DNA of 64,000 bases from Corynebacterium minutissimum (GTDB lineage Bacteria; Actinomycetota; Actinomycetes; Mycobacteriales; Mycobacteriaceae). The notes beneath the pieces were generated by a model, which saw only the letters and a list, made by a program, of their open reading frames with translations, made no database searches and had not been told where the DNA came from. The stretch is taken from the NCBI RefSeq assembly GCF_000988205.1, contig NZ_LAYQ01000023.1:80225-144224 (forward strand), in the 5' to 3' direction. Positions 17,367-26,478 of the stretch are shown one piece after another; position 1 is the first letter of the stretch; each line of letters starts with the position of its first letter. The position numbers were made by a program, and so were the translations under genes.

Positions 17367-18107
17367 CTACCCCTTGCGCTTGACCGAGCCGCGCGTTCCG
17401 GGGGCAAGAGGCAAACGCGTGTCAAGAATGAGCCCCGCGGCCCCGAGCGCGGCCGCTAACAGGAAGGCGACAATGGTGTAGGGGCTCGTGGAGCCGGTGA
17501 GCGCATCCCCGAAGAAGACGCCGATGGCGGTCGTGGGGATAGAGCCGATGAGCGTGGCTACGGAGAAGTGCATGACCGAAATGGGAGTCAGCGCGGCGAC
17601 ATAGTTGAGTAAGGAAAAAGGAACTCCCGCCACCATCCGCAGTGACGCTACAGCCAGCCAGCCGCGCCGGTCGAGTCGAGCGTTGATTGCGTACACCGCT
17701 GGGTGCGTGAGGTGCGGACGAATCCACTCACCGAGCAAGCTGCGCACAATGAGCAAGGAAACGGTAGCGGAGATGGTCAGCGCCACGAGAGAGATGGCCA
17801 ACCCCAGCCACGGACCGAAAAGCAGGCCAGCGGCGAGCGTCCATACAGTTCGCGGGATGGGAAACTGCGTAAAGAAAACATAGGCCCCTGTAAAGGCCAC
17901 AACGAACCAAGGCCCAAGGTGCTCCGACCACGAGCGCAGCACGGCGAGCGAGGGGACGTCGACAAGCACGGCACCTACAATCAACGCCGCGCCGGCAACG
18001 ATTACTGCTGCCCACCGCTTCCAGCTCCAGCGACGAAAGCTCTGCCATGCCGATCGTCCCAGTGACACGAAGAAGTCACCGACGCTGCGCACCCAACCAG
18101 TTTTCAT
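17367..18107 (-). CDS. TVP38/TMEM64 family (VTT-domain) membrane protein
   Basis: 246 residues with about six hydrophobic segments. The VTT (SNARE-associated, DedA-superfamily) core is seen in FFTQFPIPRTVWTLAAGLLFGPWLGL, with the re-entrant-loop glycine and proline pattern, and in VASLRMVAGVPFSLLNYVAALT. Such proteins are lipid scramblases or transporters; the bacterial substrate is not settled. The basic C-terminus (RGSVKRKG) is cytoplasmic. It is divergent from a second member of the same superfamily (DedA, 18353), a pairing that may reflect shared phospholipid or undecaprenyl-phosphate handling. No frame damage is seen. Confidence 0.85.
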   Translation of the reverse strand: MKTGWVRSVGDFFVSLGRSAWQSFRRWSWKRWAAVIVAGAALIVGAVLVDVPSLAVLRSWSEHLGPWFVVAFTGAYVFFTQFPIPRTVWTLAAGLLFGPWLGLAISLVALTISATVSLLIVRSLLGEWIRPHLTHPAVYAINARLDRRGWLAVASLRMVAGVPFSLLNYVAALTPISVMHFSVATLIGSIPTTAIGVFFGDALTGSTSPYTIVAFLLAAALGAAGLILDTRLPLAPGTRGSVKRKG

Positions 18108-18352
18108 AGGGCTTCAAGCCTAGCGCTACAAGGCTGCTGATCCCTCATTCAGGCTGCATGAAGAATACTCGCGCCCAGCTCTAGCGGGGAGGAAATAAAA
18201 GCAGATATCAACGCCGTCTAGGGAGGGGCTGGCAGTTTCGCCCCAACTTGCTGGCAAGCCCCAATCCAGTGCATACGATATGGACTTCGCGGAGGATACT
18301 GAAGAGCGGTGCGCATCCGCACTGCTTTCTTTTCGTGTCTGTCCTGACACCG

Positions 18353-19045
18353 ATGATCTTTTTGGAGTGGATCTTGGACTTTCTTCATAACCTCACGTCC
18401 TATATGGACGCGGCCACCTTACTCGAAGCGTTCGGGCCGTGGGTGATTGGCGGAATTGCGCTCGTTGTATTCATCGAATCAGGCGTGCTCTTTCCGTTTC
18501 TTCCGGGAGACTCCCTTTTGGTGACCGCCGCGATTCTGCGCCACGATCTTCATGTCTCACTGTGGCTGCTTATCACCGTGGGTATCGTGGCTGCTATTGC
18601 AGGTGATCAAGTGGGCTATTGGATTGGCCACCGCTTCGGGCGCGGCTTGTTTCAGCAGGATGCACGGCTCCTCAAGTTGGAGTACCTTAACACCGCGGAG
18701 AATTTTTTCCGCAAGCACGGCCCTCTTGCTTTGGTGCTGGGACGGTTCGTTCCGATCGTACGTACCTTCATCCCGGTGGCTGCCGGGACGGCCGGGATGC
18801 GCTATAAGAAGTTCATTGGCTGGAATGTCAGCGGGGCAGTGGCTTGGGTGCTTTCTATGAACCTCGTCGGCGTCTTTCTGGGCAATATTCCGGGCATCGC
18901 CAACTCGATTGAGAAGATCATGCTGCTCATTATTGCGCTGTCAGTAGCTCCCATTGCGATCAAGGCAGTACACAGCTACGTCACGTCGAAGAAGAAAGCC
19001 ACGGTGGTCGAAGAGCGGGAACCCACTATTACTACAGCGGGATAG
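18353..19045 (+). CDS. DedA family membrane protein
   Basis: 230 residues from ATG 18353; a GTG at 18335 is an alternative start. DedA signature: FIESGVLFPFLPGDSLLVTAA (the acidic residue and proline pair of the first re-entrant loop), AGDQVGYWIGHRFGRGLF and LGRFVPIVRTFIPVAAGTAGM. About five membrane segments, with a basic and acidic C-terminal tail. DedA proteins recycle or flip undecaprenyl phosphate and affect envelope proton balance; the neighbouring uppP gene 4 kb away handles the same carrier. A clear ribosome site is not visible. Ends before a strong hairpin shared with the convergent tRNA. Confidence 0.88.
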   Translation: MIFLEWILDFLHNLTSYMDAATLLEAFGPWVIGGIALVVFIESGVLFPFLPGDSLLVTAAILRHDLHVSLWLLITVGIVAAIAGDQVGYWIGHRFGRGLFQQDARLLKLEYLNTAENFFRKHGPLALVLGRFVPIVRTFIPVAAGTAGMRYKKFIGWNVSGAVAWVLSMNLVGVFLGNIPGIANSIEKIMLLIIALSVAPIAIKAVHSYVTSKKKATVVEEREPTITTAG

Positions 19046-19108
19046 GGGATTGTGCGGGGCCTCCGAGTCGGGGCGCCCGCGGCCGCCGGCCGGACCAACG
19101 AAAGCAGG

Positions 19109-19156
19109 AACCCCGTGTCTCACATCATCTTTTCCGATGGTGCGAGACACGGGGTT
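19109..19156. terminator. Strong terminator hairpin between dedA and tRNA-Leu
   Basis: Perfect 13-bp stem AACCCCGTGTCTC (19109-19121) / GAGACACGGGGTT (19144-19156), followed by TTCGGTT on the plus strand. It lies between the convergent dedA and tRNA genes and could terminate both. Confidence 0.82.
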
Positions 19157-19163
19157 TCGGTTG

Positions 19164-19249
19164 TGCCCGAGGGGGGACTTGAACCCCCACGTCCGTTAAT
19201 AGGACACTAGCACCTCAAGCTAGCGCGTCTGCCATTCCGCCACCCGGGC
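19164..19249 (-). tRNA. tRNA-Leu (anticodon GAG)
   Basis: 86-nt class II tRNA. On the minus strand the acceptor GCCCGGG pairs with CCCGGGC-type 3' bases. The anticodon stem CTAGC/GCTAG encloses the loop TTGAGGT, giving anticodon GAG (reads CUC and CUU). A long variable arm and the T-loop GTTCAAGTC are present; the discriminator is A and CCA is not encoded. Confidence 0.96.
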
Positions 19250-19491
19250 TAGGGTGTTTGTTCAGCCTCTCGGCTGGGCACTCGAATACTGTATCCCGAA
19301 CCGGTGCCACTTCACAAATCAGCACTACACGCCATGTTTTCACGCTACTTTTAAGGGTTGAAAACACACCGGTGAAAGTACGTTGTTCGTTAGCGCTTGC
19401 GCGTGCCGGACGGTGCACCCGCAAGCCCTGTATATGGCGTCTGCACCCTAAATCGGCGCGCTGAATATAGCTTTCCGGTACAAAGGGATCT

Positions 19492-20055
19492 ATGACTAGC
19501 AACACTTCAGATACCACCGTGAACTACGCCACTGACTCTCGTTTCCCGGGCCCGGACCCTTACGCACCGTTGGGAGATGTCCCCAGCTTCACCGTGACGT
19601 CCTCTGACATCGAGGAAGGCTCAGAGATCGCGGAGCGTTTCCGCGCGCCTGAGAATGTGTCCCCGCAGCTGTCGTGGTCCGACGTACCGGAGGGAACTAA
19701 GTCCTTCGCCGTCACCTGCTTTGATCCTGACGCACCAACGGGCTCAGGTTTCTGGCACTGGGCGGCTTTCAACATTCCTGCCGATGTCCGCGAGCTACCT
19801 ACTGGTGCCGGCTCTGCTGAAGACCTCGGCCACGACGGTGTCATCAGCCTGCGAGGCGATAGCGGCCAACGCGTCTACTACGGACCCCAGCCGCCAGCCG
19901 GGCATGCTCCGCACCGCTACTTGTTCGCCGTACACGCCGTTGACGTAGAAAAACTGGACATTGATCCGGACGCCACTCCAACGGTCCTCGGTTTCAACCT
20001 CTTCTTCCACACGCTTGGCCGTGCGGTTACCTGGGGCTGGTACGAAGCCCACTAA
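19492..20055 (+). CDS. YbhB/YbcL-type PEBP family protein
   Basis: 187 residues, full-length phosphatidylethanolamine-binding-protein fold. Signature motifs are FDPDAPTGSGFWHWAAFNIP (DPDxP and HW) and GHAPHRYLFAVHAVDV. The motif PPAGHAPH forms the anion-binding pocket. Bacterial members have been proposed as kinase or protease modulators; no precise role is known. No signal peptide, so cytoplasmic. Seven bases upstream of the ATG there is TACAAA, which misses the last T of a good -10 box, and no ribosome site is visible, so leaderless transcription is possible but weaker here than for its neighbours. Confidence 0.92.
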   Translation: MTSNTSDTTVNYATDSRFPGPDPYAPLGDVPSFTVTSSDIEEGSEIAERFRAPENVSPQLSWSDVPEGTKSFAVTCFDPDAPTGSGFWHWAAFNIPADVRELPTGAGSAEDLGHDGVISLRGDSGQRVYYGPQPPAGHAPHRYLFAVHAVDVEKLDIDPDATPTVLGFNLFFHTLGRAVTWGWYEAH

Positions 20056-20078
20056 AAGGGCCAATTACACTCATCACA

Positions 20079-20474
20079 ATGAGTAAGAATCCGGAGACCA
20101 ACCCCACCACCGACGGAGTAGACATCCCCGCCGCCCTGCGCGTGGGCGGCGCCTTCATGCTGCTGGCCGCCGTGCTCGCGCTATTCGGGCTCGTATCCAT
20201 ATTTACCGACGGCTGGGGAGCTACCTTCGAATGGACATGGCGCCGCCTGGCCATTGTGGGTGCGGCGCTTCTCGTCGGCGCATTCAGCACCCAACGCCGC
20301 GATCAGCGGGGCAGCCGCGAGCAGATCATCGCCCTGGTCCTGGCGCTCGTCCTCATCATCGCCAGCCGGGCGCTTCCCAACACGGTTCTCACCACGATGG
20401 GCCAGTACGTGGTCTTCCTGTACGCCGTCGCAGCAGGGTTGTGTGCGGTCATTATCCGCCGCACCTTGCGCTAG
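20079..20474 (+). CDS. Small membrane protein of unknown function
   Basis: 131 residues with four hydrophobic segments: about 22-45, 56-73 (RLAIVGAALLVGAF), 84-99 and 105-125. Short cytoplasmic ends; the N-terminus is polar (NPETNPTTDGVDIP). I do not recognise the family; similar short four-helix proteins are common next to pyrD in corynebacteria, as far as I recall. TACACT (20066-20071) lies seven bases before the ATG, so a leaderless mRNA is predicted and this start is well supported even though the gene is only 23 bp after the PEBP gene. Convergent with pyrD. Confidence 0.72.
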   Translation: MSKNPETNPTTDGVDIPAALRVGGAFMLLAAVLALFGLVSIFTDGWGATFEWTWRRLAIVGAALLVGAFSTQRRDQRGSREQIIALVLALVLIIASRALPNTVLTTMGQYVVFLYAVAAGLCAVIIRRTLR

Positions 20475-20489
20475 GACCGCCGTGGCGGT

Positions 20490-21602
20490 CTAGTCCGCCC
20501 ATTCCAGGCCGGAACCTACAGCCTCCGAGATGTTGCTCAAGCCGTGAGCGTGAATCTGCTGAGCAATGCCACGGTGGATGTCGCGGATCCAATCCGGGCC
20601 GCCGTAGATCAGGCCGGTGTAGCCCTGCAGCAGCGAGGCTCCTGCGGTGATACGCTCCCACGCCTGCTCCGGGGTGGAGATACCACCGGCCGAGATCAGA
20701 ACCAGCTTATCGCCCACACGGGAGTGGAGGCGCTGCAGGACCTCCAGCGAGCGCGCAGCCACCGGAGGGCCGGACACGCCGCCGGCTCCCATCGCCGCGA
20801 CCTCCTCAGCCGGGGTTACCAACCCCTCGCGTGAGATGGTGGTATTTGTGGCCACAATGCCTGCTAGTCCAACCTCTACGGCCATATCAGCTACGGCATC
20901 AATATCTTCATCGCTGAGGTCCGGTGCAATCTTCACCAAGACCGGCGAGGACGTCGATTCCACCACGGCCTCCATAATGGGGCGCAGGGATTCCACCGCC
21001 TGCAGGTCGCGCAGGCCCGGGGTATTAGGGGAGGAGACGTTGACCACGACATAATCGGCCAGATCCCCTAACACTGATGCGCATTGGCGGTAGTCATCCA
21101 CCGCATGCTCAGCTTCAGTGACTTTGTTCTTACCGATGTTGATGCCCACGACATCGTTAGAGCGGCGCTTGCGTAGGTTGCGGGCAGCCACCAGCGCGCC
21201 CTCGTTGTTAAAGCCCATGCGGTTCAAGATGGCCTTGTCAGCCTTGAGCCGGAAAAGTCGGGGAGCTGGATTGCCCGGCTGCGCCTTCGGGGTGATGGTG
21301 CCGAGCTCGGCGTATCCGAAGCCGATGGGGGACCAGACGTCGGCAGCCGCCGCATTCTTATCAAAACCTGCGGCCAGCCCCAGCGGGCGCGGGAAGCGCA
21401 CGCCAAAGACCTCTTGCGCTAGGACCGGATCAGTGACCGGTACGATCTTGCCCAGCGCACGGTTAAGCGGCGAGGCGACCTGAAGCGCGGCGAGACCGCC
21501 ATTGATGATGCCGTGGATACGTTCCGGGCTGAGTTTGAACATTCCCTTCAACGCGGCCTGGTAGGCCGCGTGGCGGGCACGGTCAAGGGCTGAGTACTGC
21601 AT
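20490..21602 (-). CDS. pyrD: Dihydroorotate dehydrogenase (quinone), class 2
   Basis: 370 residues. Oxidises dihydroorotate to orotate with FMN, passing electrons to menaquinone (step four of pyrimidine synthesis). An N-terminal membrane-associating extension (1-60) marks class 2. FMN-barrel motifs are [31 protein letters not shown] (with the catalytic Ser of class 2), [44 protein letters not shown] and [13 protein letters not shown]. Start ATG 21602 with AAGGA upstream. A 50-bp gap separates it from the lipoprotein gene on the same strand, which probably precedes it in one transcript. Confidence 0.96.
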   Translation of the reverse strand: MQYSALDRARHAAYQAALKGMFKLSPERIHGIINGGLAALQVASPLNRALGKIVPVTDPVLAQEVFGVRFPRPLGLAAGFDKNAAAADVWSPIGFGYAELGTITPKAQPGNPAPRLFRLKADKAILNRMGFNNEGALVAARNLRKRRSNDVVGINIGKNKVTEAEHAVDDYRQCASVLGDLADYVVVNVSSPNTPGLRDLQAVESLRPIMEAVVESTSSPVLVKIAPDLSDEDIDAVADMAVEVGLAGIVATNTTISREGLVTPAEEVAAMGAGGVSGPPVAARSLEVLQRLHSRVGDKLVLISAGGISTPEQAWERITAGASLLQGYTGLIYGGPDWIRDIHRGIAQQIHAHGLSNISEAVGSGLEWAD

Positions 21603-21652
21603 GCGGTGTCCTTAAAAAGAAGTGAAAATCAAAAGGGGCGGGATGGTGAAAG

Positions 21653-22690
21653 TTAGCGGGGTGTCTCGTCGAGTTGCGGATCGCTGATGAACTGGAGGCC
21701 GTCACCGCTAGCTGAGGCGGTGACGAGGGTGCCGTCGCCAAGCACGGCAACGTTCTGAGCGTCCGCCACCGTGGCCATGCTGCCGACGGACTCCGGAACA
21801 CCCGCAGCGACGGTGAAGGCGTGCAACAGATTGTTGTCAGTGGTGGTCACCCAAGCCAAGGAACGCTCTGCGTCCCAGGCCACGCCCCACGGCGTGCCGT
21901 CGATGTTTCCGTACTGGTGTAGGCGGATGACGTCGCTGGCGGTGTAAATGGCCACGCGTTTGCCCACGGTGTCTGAAGCTACGACCACGGCGCCCTCACC
22001 GCCCGCGATCTGTCCCACGCCCTGGCCCGAGCGAAGGCGTCCGCCCGCGCGATCCTTCTCCCAGTCCAACGACTGAATTGTGGAGTCCTCCCTGAAGATG
22101 CGGACGATGCCGTCGGCGCCATCCGGATTGGGGACGGAGATGAGCTGATCCGAGCCTGCTTCCACCGTGATATCGCTGCTACGTTCACCGTCCACGTAGA
22201 CCCCGATAGTCGTGGACTCCCCAGAGCCCACAAAAACCTCGCCGCTGGAGGCCTCTGCGGCCACCGTCACCGGCGTCTCCTCATCCACTGCTAACTCCTG
22301 GGGGGAATCCGGCTTCTGGGGATCAAAGAGCAGTACCTTATCCCCACAGGCGAGAAGGAAGTGCTGGTCGGAGGCAGTCAGGTCGCCACATTTCGCATCG
22401 ACGGATACTGTGGTGGCCTTCTCCTCGGAGAAGTCATCGGCGGTGCCTACGGCGAGTGACTCATCGGTGCGAACTGCAAGGACGTCACCGACTGCGGCGA
22501 GATCCGACACGGCATCGAAGGGGACGACGTTGCCCACCGGCTTGGTGGCCGCCGGGGAGGAGGCGGGTTCGGCCTTGCCATAGACCGCGGAATTGGGATC
22601 TGCGCCAACACCAACCGTGGGATTGCAGGCGGCAAGAGCGCAGGCGCTGGTGAGAAGGGCAGAAGAAAGCAGAACACGACGCATTTTCAC
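21653..22690 (-). CDS. Lipoprotein with YncE-like beta-propeller
   Basis: 345 residues. The signal peptide ends in the lipobox ALAAC (Cys at residue 21), so it is anchored on the outer face of the membrane. The rest has repeating four-stranded propeller blades (VSDLAAVGDVLAVRTDES, KVLLFDPQKPDSPQELAV, VGKRVAIYTASDVIRLHQYG, RSLAWVTTTDNNLLHAFTV, NVAVLGDGTLVTASASGD), like the YncE/WD40-type surface proteins. Ligand unknown. A GTG at 22690 has TAGGAT (minus, 22699-22704) eight bases upstream, suggesting a leaderless start; ATG 22684 is an alternative. It precedes pyrD by 50 bp. Confidence 0.8.
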   Translation of the reverse strand: MKMRRVLLSSALLTSACALAACNPTVGVGADPNSAVYGKAEPASSPAATKPVGNVVPFDAVSDLAAVGDVLAVRTDESLAVGTADDFSEEKATTVSVDAKCGDLTASDQHFLLACGDKVLLFDPQKPDSPQELAVDEETPVTVAAEASSGEVFVGSGESTTIGVYVDGERSSDITVEAGSDQLISVPNPDGADGIVRIFREDSTIQSLDWEKDRAGGRLRSGQGVGQIAGGEGAVVVASDTVGKRVAIYTASDVIRLHQYGNIDGTPWGVAWDAERSLAWVTTTDNNLLHAFTVAAGVPESVGSMATVADAQNVAVLGDGTLVTASASGDGLQFISDPQLDETPR

Positions 22691-22759
22691 GATCCCTCAT
22701 CCTAGCAGTCAGCGTGGTGGAAACCGGAAGCCATGGACCGCGCTAGTAGGCTGTCGCGG

Positions 22760-23611
22760 GTGACTACAACAGCGACAACTGAAGCCATGACATGGATGCA
22801 GGTCATCATCCTCTCCCTCGTCCAAGGCCTCACCGAATTCCTGCCCGTGAGCTCTTCCGGACACCTGCGCATCGTGTCCACCCTGTTTTGGGGCCAAGAC
22901 GCAGGCGCCTCCTTCACTGCGGTTATCCAGCTCGGCACCGAGTTGGCAGTGATCGTGTACTTCGCGGGAATGATTTGGCAGATCCTCAAAGGCTGGTTCA
23001 TAGGTCTCGTGCGCAAGGACCAGCGTGGCCAGGATTACCGCATGGGATGGATGGTCATCGTCGGTTCCATCCCCATTGGCATCCTGGGCGTGCTGGGCAA
23101 GGACCTGATTAGGGATAACCTACGCAACCTGTGGATTACCGCCTCCATGCTCGTGCTCTTCTCTTTCGTTTTCATCATCGCCGAGAGGGTAGGGAAGAAG
23201 GAACGCAGCTTCGAGGAACTGACGATGCGCGATGCCATCGTCATGGGCCTGTGCCAGTGCTTGGCACTTATCCCAGGTGTCTCGCGCTCGGGAGGAACGA
23301 TTTCGGGCGGCCTCTTTTTGGGCTTGGATCGCGAGGTGGCGACGCGCTTTAGCTTCCTCTTGGCCATTCCTGCGGTCATGGCTTCGGGGCTGTTTTCGCT
23401 TGGCGACGCCTTCGGCCCCACCGTGGGGCAGTCTGCCACCGGCGCCCAGCTGCTCGTCGGCACGCTCATCGCGTTCGTCGTCGGCTATGCGTCTATTGCG
23501 TGGCTGCTGAAGTTCGTGGGCAGCCACTCCTTCGAATGGTTTGCGGCCTACCGCATTCCTGTCGGGCTTCTCGTCATGCTGTTGCTGGGCCTCGGGGTTC
23601 TTGCCCCCTAA
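22760..23611 (+). CDS. uppP: Undecaprenyl-diphosphatase
   Basis: 283 residues. Removes a phosphate from undecaprenyl diphosphate to recycle the carrier for peptidoglycan and arabinogalactan; also known as BacA for bacitracin resistance. Diagnostic motifs: [20 protein letters not shown] with the catalytic Glu and Ser, and [18 protein letters not shown]. About eight membrane segments. The start is a GTG at 22760: TAGGCT (22747-22752) is exactly seven bases before it, making a leaderless transcript, while the ATG at 22787 lies closer to the typical family start. Followed 47 bp later by mshC, which has its own promoter. Confidence 0.95.
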   Translation: MTTTATTEAMTWMQVIILSLVQGLTEFLPVSSSGHLRIVSTLFWGQDAGASFTAVIQLGTELAVIVYFAGMIWQILKGWFIGLVRKDQRGQDYRMGWMVIVGSIPIGILGVLGKDLIRDNLRNLWITASMLVLFSFVFIIAERVGKKERSFEELTMRDAIVMGLCQCLALIPGVSRSGGTISGGLFLGLDREVATRFSFLLAIPAVMASGLFSLGDAFGPTVGQSATGAQLLVGTLIAFVVGYASIAWLLKFVGSHSFEWFAAYRIPVGLLVMLLLGLGVLAP

Positions 23612-23658
23612 CCGGCCATGCGCCCGCGGCGGTGGGGTCACACGTTAGGATGGTGCCC

Positions 23659-24903
23659 ATGCAATCTTGGCCCGTCCCGCACATCGATTCCGTCCCTGGC
23701 GTCCCGTCGCCGCTTCACCTCTATGATTCCGCTGATGAAGAGGTAAAGAAGCTCAACATCAAGGGGGAGACCGCCACGATGTATGTCTGTGGCATTACCC
23801 CTTATGATTCCACTCACCTGGGCCATGCAGCGACCTATCTCACGTTTGATCTGATTTACCGCCAATTGCTGGATAACGGCTACACCGTGAATTACGCCCA
23901 GAACATCACCGACGTGGATGATCCGCTCTTCGAGCGCGCTGAGCGCGACGGTGTGGATTGGCGCGAACTGGGCACCTCGCAGATCAATCTTTTCCGCTCG
24001 GACATGGAGCTGCTCTCCGTGTTTCCGCCTCAGCACTTCGTCGGAGCGATGGAGGCCATCGACGAGATTACGGTGATGGTGCAGGCGCTTCTCGACGCCG
24101 ATGCAGCCTACGTTGTCGACGATCCTGAGTTCCCGGACATCTACGCTTCCATTGAGGCCACGAAGAACTTCGGCTACGAGTCGAATTATTCTCGCGAGCA
24201 GATGGAGACCTTCTTTGCCGAGCGCGGCGGTGACCCGGACCGTCCCGGCAAGCGGGATCCTTTGGATGCGCTCATTTGGCGCGCCCACCGCGAGGGCGAG
24301 CCCGCCTGGGAATCTCCGTTTGGCCCGGGGCGTCCGGGCTGGCACATCGAGTGTTCCGCCATCGCGACCAACCGGCTCGGGTCCAGCTTTGATATCCAGG
24401 GCGGCGGATCGGATCTGAAGTTCCCGCACCACGAATTCTCCGCGGCCCATGCGGAAGCGGCGTTGGGTGTGGAGCGGATGGCCCAGTCCTATGTGCATAC
24501 CGGCATGATCGGCTTGGACGGCACCAAGATGTCGAAGTCATTGGGCAACCTGGTGTTCGTCCACAAGCTCGTCGAGGCTGGCGTCGACCCTTCGGCCATC
24601 CGTCTCGGTGTCTTCGCCGGCCATTATCGAGCCGACCGCGACTGGTCCGATGCGGTCCTGAACACCGCGCAGGAGCGGCTGGAGCGCTGGCGCGCGGCTT
24701 CCCGCACGGCAGGCAACGTGGAGGAAGTCAAGGAGGTCGTGCACCACGTACGTCGTGCCTTGGCCGACGACCTCGATACGCCACGTGCCCTTGAGGTTAT
24801 CGATCAATGGGCAGATAAGGCACTGCAGGATGGTGCTCCGGATGAGGAGGCGTCCAGCTTGCTGCGCACTGCACTTAATTCTCTGCTGGGCGTGCGCCTC
24901 TAG
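23659..24903 (+). CDS. mshC: L-cysteine:1D-myo-inositol 2-amino-2-deoxy-alpha-D-glucopyranoside ligase
   Basis: 414 residues. ATP-dependent ligation of cysteine to GlcN-inositol, the third dedicated step of mycothiol synthesis. It is a cysteinyl-tRNA-synthetase homologue: [16 protein letters not shown] contains the zinc Cys and the HIGH-like [14 protein letters not shown] supplies a further zinc Cys; and KMSKSLG is the second class I motif. The tRNA-binding C-terminal domain of CysS is missing, as expected for MshC. TAGGAT (23646-23651) is seven bases before ATG 23659 (leaderless); an in-frame upstream extension to 23500 runs inside uppP and is not used. Presence of mshC marks a mycothiol-making actinobacterium. 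Confidence 0.95.
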   Translation: MQSWPVPHIDSVPGVPSPLHLYDSADEEVKKLNIKGETATMYVCGITPYDSTHLGHAATYLTFDLIYRQLLDNGYTVNYAQNITDVDDPLFERAERDGVDWRELGTSQINLFRSDMELLSVFPPQHFVGAMEAIDEITVMVQALLDADAAYVVDDPEFPDIYASIEATKNFGYESNYSREQMETFFAERGGDPDRPGKRDPLDALIWRAHREGEPAWESPFGPGRPGWHIECSAIATNRLGSSFDIQGGGSDLKFPHHEFSAAHAEAALGVERMAQSYVHTGMIGLDGTKMSKSLGNLVFVHKLVEAGVDPSAIRLGVFAGHYRADRDWSDAVLNTAQERLERWRAASRTAGNVEEVKEVVHHVRRALADDLDTPRALEVIDQWADKALQDGAPDEEASSLLRTALNSLLGVRL

Positions 24904-24927
24904 ACAACTTCAGGCATGATTTAGCTC

Positions 24928-25311
24928 ATGACGATTCGCGCCGAATTCCAGCCCACCGTAGATGAGTTCATGTCTAACCTAGAGTCCTTTGCCACCGGGG
25001 ATTACCTCAAGGAAGAGGAAAAGGAGTTCTGGGAGGCACCGTTCGATGCAACGGTGCTTCCGGATCTTCGCAGCATCCTCGAGTCCTTCCTCGATGATCT
25101 GGATAAGCTGCCCGATGATCCGGAAGGTGGGCTGTTGAGTGCAGCGGTGCGCCCCTCCGTGGAGAAACTCGCCGCCTTCAACCGAAAGAATGCTGACGCA
25201 GTGCTGGAGCCGGAGGAAAAGGAGGAGCTCACGGAGCTTATTCACTCTGCCTCGGCGGCCACCGGCGCGGATGACGATGCCTTGGCACAGCTACCGGAAC
25301 TGGATTTTTAA
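24928..25311 (+). CDS. Conserved hypothetical acidic protein
   Basis: 127 residues, acidic, mostly helical, no signal peptide or membrane segment and no recognised domain. Repeated Asp/Glu-rich helices (YLKEEEKEFWEA, ILESFLDDLDKLPDDPE, LEPEEKEELTELIHSAS) suggest a small all-helical binding protein. It begins 24 bp after mshC. CATGAT lies seven bases before the ATG and no Shine-Dalgarno is seen, so it is perhaps leaderless from a weaker box, or read from mshC. It is immediately followed by a TTG-started HAD gene, so the two are co-transcribed. Confidence 0.7.
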   Translation: MTIRAEFQPTVDEFMSNLESFATGDYLKEEEKEFWEAPFDATVLPDLRSILESFLDDLDKLPDDPEGGLLSAAVRPSVEKLAAFNRKNADAVLEPEEKEELTELIHSASAATGADDDALAQLPELDF

Positions 25312-26037
25312 TTGACTGATAGTGAGCAGGCTGCAGGTGCTACCCGTCCCGCAGCGATCTTCTGGGATATGGATGGCACCCTTACTAATTCCGAGCCCCT
25401 TTGGGAGCAAGCCACCTTCCACCTCTCCGAAACGCTGGGACGCCGGCTAACGCCGACGGAGCGCTTAGCCACGGTAGGCGCCACGTTCGAGGACACCTTG
25501 GCCATCTGCGCCGATAAGGCGGGCGTCGTGCTTCAGCCCGGAGATACCGAAAAGTACCGTCGGCTCATGTTCGACTATGTCAAGTCCCTTTTTGTCGAAC
25601 ACCTCGAGATATTCCCGGGTATTCCGGAGCTGCTTAGTGAGCTCAAGGAGTTGGGTGTGCCCATGATGGTGACCACGAATACCGAACGTTACGTGGCGGA
25701 CTCCGCGATTGCGGCTTTAGGCCGACACTACTTCGTGGACACGATTTGCGGTGACGAAGTCCCGCGGGGCAAACCCGCTCCGGACATGTATGCCGAAGCT
25801 GCCCGCCGGGTAGGCGCCTTACCGCAGGATTGCCTGGTCTTTGAAGATTCTGCAGCCGGCATGCGCGCGGCTGTCGCCGCTGGCTGCACCGTCATCGCGC
25901 TGCCCGAGGGCGACCACGTTGCGGTACCGGAGGAGGCGACCGTCATCACCGAGTTGCGCGGAACCCAGCACCGCCATCTCGACGGCGCTTCAGCCGCCGA
26001 CGTCCACGACTGGTACAACCGCCTACGCGCACTCTAG
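25312..26037 (+). CDS. HAD-superfamily phosphatase
   Basis: 241 residues, HAD subfamily IA (beta-phosphoglucomutase or phosphatase-like). Motif I is FWDMDGTLTNSEP with the nucleophile Asp. Motif II Thr is in MMVTTNTERY, the conserved Lys in RGKPAPDMY, and motif III Asp in CLVFEDSAAGMRAA. A cap domain of helices lies at about residues 30-90. Substrate unknown. The start is a TTG at 25312 directly after the TAA of the previous gene; the next in-frame ATG falls inside motif I, so the TTG (or another codon before it) must be used. Translationally coupled to the upstream gene. Confidence 0.88.
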   Translation: MTDSEQAAGATRPAAIFWDMDGTLTNSEPLWEQATFHLSETLGRRLTPTERLATVGATFEDTLAICADKAGVVLQPGDTEKYRRLMFDYVKSLFVEHLEIFPGIPELLSELKELGVPMMVTTNTERYVADSAIAALGRHYFVDTICGDEVPRGKPAPDMYAEAARRVGALPQDCLVFEDSAAGMRAAVAAGCTVIALPEGDHVAVPEEATVITELRGTQHRHLDGASAADVHDWYNRLRAL

Positions 26038-26141
26038 CCGCCGCGGATTCGCTGCGGGGCGGTGGAGCGGTTGACTCCTTCCGTCGGGATTTCGGCTAGG
26101 GAGGAAGCATTTTATGCAGCAGTGTGGAAGAATAAGCCATT

Positions 26142-26405
26142 GTGAAGAATTTTGAGAGCCTGTTTGAGGAATTGTCCCAGAAAATCGCCGAGCGCCCTGA
26201 AGGCTCCGGCACCGTGGAAGCTTTTGACAAAGGGATCCACCACCTGGGCAAGAAAATCATCGAAGAGGCTGGCGAAGTGTGGATTGCCGCAGAGTATCAG
26301 TCCGATGAAGAGCTCGCCGAGGAGATGTCGCAGCTGCTGTACTGGCTCCAAGTCATGGCCCACAAGCGTGGCCTGAAGCTCGAGGACATTTACACCTACC
26401 TCTAA
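26142..26405 (+). CDS. hisE: Phosphoribosyl-ATP diphosphatase
   Basis: 87 residues, full-length HisE (second step of histidine synthesis, PR-ATP to PR-AMP). The MazG-like helical bundle carries the metal-binding glutamates in [15 protein letters not shown] and [16 protein letters not shown]. Start is a GTG; no ATG is in frame. It is followed after 73 bp by hisG, whose product makes the substrate, so the pair works in sequence. No cysteines, cytoplasmic. The 104-bp region upstream shows an AT-rich stretch but no convincing promoter box. Confidence 0.95.
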   Translation: MKNFESLFEELSQKIAERPEGSGTVEAFDKGIHHLGKKIIEEAGEVWIAAEYQSDEELAEEMSQLLYWLQVMAHKRGLKLEDIYTYL

Positions 26406-26478
26406 TCGGCCGCCCAGTACGAGGGCTTCCAGCAGTTTCAACAACCAGCGCAATCACCGTAGAAAGCACCGCACACTC

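Noticed and set aside
19164..19249. tRNA gene as an integration site for a mobile element
   Set aside because: No integrase, no repeated tRNA 3' end and normal neighbouring genes on both sides.
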